Part shown: positions 5,717 through 6,521 of the stretch, piece by piece
How the letters are laid out: each line of letters starts with the position of its first letter
Numbering within the stretch: position 1 is the first letter of the stretch
Origin: Planctomycetaceae bacterium UBA4732
Lineage (GTDB): Bacteria; Planctomycetota; Planctomycetia; Gemmatales; Gemmataceae
DNA: 6,521 nucleotides
Assembly: GCA_002404095.1 (NCBI GenBank)
Contig: DHJA01000209.1
Location: 31,630-38,150, forward strand
Direction: 5' to 3'
Position numbers and translations under genes: made by a program
Notes under the pieces: model-generated
Told to the model about the DNA's origin: nothing
Databases searched by the model: none
Seen by the model: only the letters and a program-made list of their open reading frames with translations

Positions 5717-5784
5717 CCGTTTAGCCGCGACCCGAAGAGGATCGCGTCTCCCCACGCGATTCCCTTCGGGTCGCGGCTAAACGG
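5717..5784. repeat. Large palindromic repeat (family A), 31-bp arms
   Basis: 5717-5747 pairs with 5754-5784 with only two mismatches around a 6-nt CTCCCC loop. The outer 21 bp of each arm are perfect (containing GTTTAGCCGCGACCCGAAG) and the inner 7 bp are ATCGCGT/ACGCGAT. It fills most of the 91-bp gap between pgi and pgm. Its right arm includes the pgm stop codon (5777-5779). There is no adjacent T-tract, so it is not a classic terminator. It may stabilise or attenuate the pgm-pgi transcript, or simply be a dispersed element. The first 20 bases of the window are another partial copy. Confidence 0.9.
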
Positions 5785-6472
5785 GGGAAGTTTTTAGCGC
5801 GTCGTTCACAATCTCCCGCGCCTCCTGAACAATGGCGTCCAGATGCACCTGATCCTTAAAGCTCTCGGCGTAAATCTTATAGATGTTTTCGGTGCCGGAC
5901 GGCCGCGCGGCGAACCAACCGCTCGCCGTCGTCACCTTCAGCCCTCCGATGGGTGCGTTATTGCCCGGCGCCCGCGTCAGTTTGGCCGTGATCGGCTCGC
6001 CGGCCATCGTAGCCGCCTTGACCGATTCCGGCGACAGCTTCGCCAGCTGCGCCTTCTGTTCCGGCGACGCCGGCGCGTCGATGCGCGTATACAGCGGGTT
6101 GCCGAACGCCTTCGTCAGATCCTGGTAATGTTCGCCGGGATCTTTGCCGGTGCGGGCGGTGATCTCCGCCGCCAGCAGGTCCATGATCGGCCCGTCCTTG
6201 TCCGTCGTCCACACGGTCCCGTCGCGCCTTAAGAAACTGGCGCCGGCGCTCTCCTCGCCGCCGAAACAGATGCTGCCGTCGAACAAGCCCGGCGCGAACC
6301 ATTTGAAGCCAACCGGCGTTTCGGATAGCTTTCGTCCGAGACTTTGCACCACCCGGTCGATCATGCTACTGCTCACAAGCGTCTTACCGACGGCGGCGGT
6401 CGTCGGCCACATTGGACGGTGCGTCAACAGATAGCGGATCGCCACGGCGAGATAGTGATTCGGATTCATCAA
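5777..6472 (-). CDS. pgm: Phosphoglucomutase, C-terminal part (alpha-D-glucose type, E. coli Pgm family)
   Basis: Phosphoglucomutase interconverts glucose-1-phosphate and glucose-6-phosphate, linking glycogen and nucleotide-sugar pools to Pgi downstream. The 230 or so residues visible match the last 40% of E. coli-type Pgm (about 546 residues) from [12 protein letters not shown] onward: [14 protein letters not shown], the sugar-binding loop GGEESAG, STDKDG-like TTDKDG, and the phosphate-binding loop RPSGTE near the C-terminus. The catalytic phosphoserine and Mg loop would lie in the missing N-terminal part. The frame stays open to the window end, but residues upstream of GLMNPN are low-complexity (Gly/Pro from C/G runs) and do not look like Pgm. 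So the gene is cut by the edge, interrupted by a palindrome, or the end is artefactual. The stop codon TAG is supplied by the family A repeat. Confidence 0.88.
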   Translation of the reverse strand: MMNPNHYLAVAIRYLLTHRPMWPTTAAVGKTLVSSSMIDRVVQSLGRKLSETPVGFKWFAPGLFDGSICFGGEESAGASFLRRDGTVWTTDKDGPIMDLLAAEITARTGKDPGEHYQDLTKAFGNPLYTRIDAPASPEQKAQLAKLSPESVKAATMAGEPITAKLTRAPGNNAPIGGLKVTTASGWFAARPSGTENIYKIYAESFKDQVHLDAIVQEAREIVNDALKTSPV

Positions 6473-6473
6473 G

Positions 6474-6521
6474 CCCCCTCCCTGCCCTCCCCCAGCGTTG
6501 GGGGAGGGGGGGGGGGGGGGG
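6474..6521. repeat. C/G-rich palindrome and terminal 16-G run
   Basis: CCCTCCCCCA (6485-6494) pairs perfectly with TGGGGGAGGG (6499-6508) around a GCGT loop, preceded by CCCCCTCCC (6474-6482). From 6506 to the end there are 16 consecutive Gs. The palindrome resembles short dispersed extragenic palindromes. The G run is either a real homopolymer or a no-signal artefact of two-colour sequencing at a contig end. Confidence 0.75.

Overview
The window reads as a fragment of a GC-rich bacterial chromosome, most likely a draft contig because both ends lie in repeats. Housekeeping genes sit in two blocks of opposite orientation. The dense set of long extragenic palindromes, the GC-rich coding style and the protein flavour suggest a planctomycete-like organism. 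That assignment is an inference from general appearance and is not proven by any marker here.

Left block (+ strand). rbfA (30S maturation factor) is followed by an endonuclease III-like protein that keeps the [4Fe-4S] cysteine loop and the catalytic-type aspartate but has lost the usual catalytic lysine and the G-x-G of the helix-hairpin-helix. A strong intrinsic terminator lies about 40 bp after that gene.

Middle (about 1280-2642). A segment of visibly lower GC holds a two-gene operon with its own consensus -10 box. The first gene resembles PARP-like ADP-ribosyltransferases (YHG and GIYFWE motifs). The second is a 151-residue protein I do not recognise, and its start overlaps the first gene's stop (ATGA). 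The segment is bracketed by 57-bp direct repeats: the 3' end of the endonuclease III-like gene, and a second diverged copy of that 3' end with no gene body. The differences between the copies are mostly synonymous, so both evolved as coding DNA. This is the best candidate in the window for an undescribed system: a small ART-type toxin/partner or defence cassette inserted at, or exchanged into, the 3' end of a conserved gene.

Right of this come clustered palindromes and a small zinc-ribbon protein gene (- strand), flanked by two copies of one palindrome family. Then comes a - strand sugar-phosphate cluster, in transcription order: phosphoglucomutase (C-terminal part only), glucose-6-phosphate isomerase, and a stand-alone DUF2090/IolC-C-terminal-type aldolase-fold protein whose start overlaps the pgi stop (ATGA). 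Pgm and Pgi link glucose-1-phosphate, glucose-6-phosphate and fructose-6-phosphate, and the aldolase-like protein probably acts on a related sugar phosphate. A 68-nt near-perfect hairpin separates pgm from pgi and supplies the pgm stop codon. Half of the same repeat forms the first 20 bases of the window. At the right end, Pgm homology stops abruptly at a C/G palindrome followed by 16 Gs, which looks like a repeat-induced assembly end, a sequencing artefact, or an insertion in pgm.
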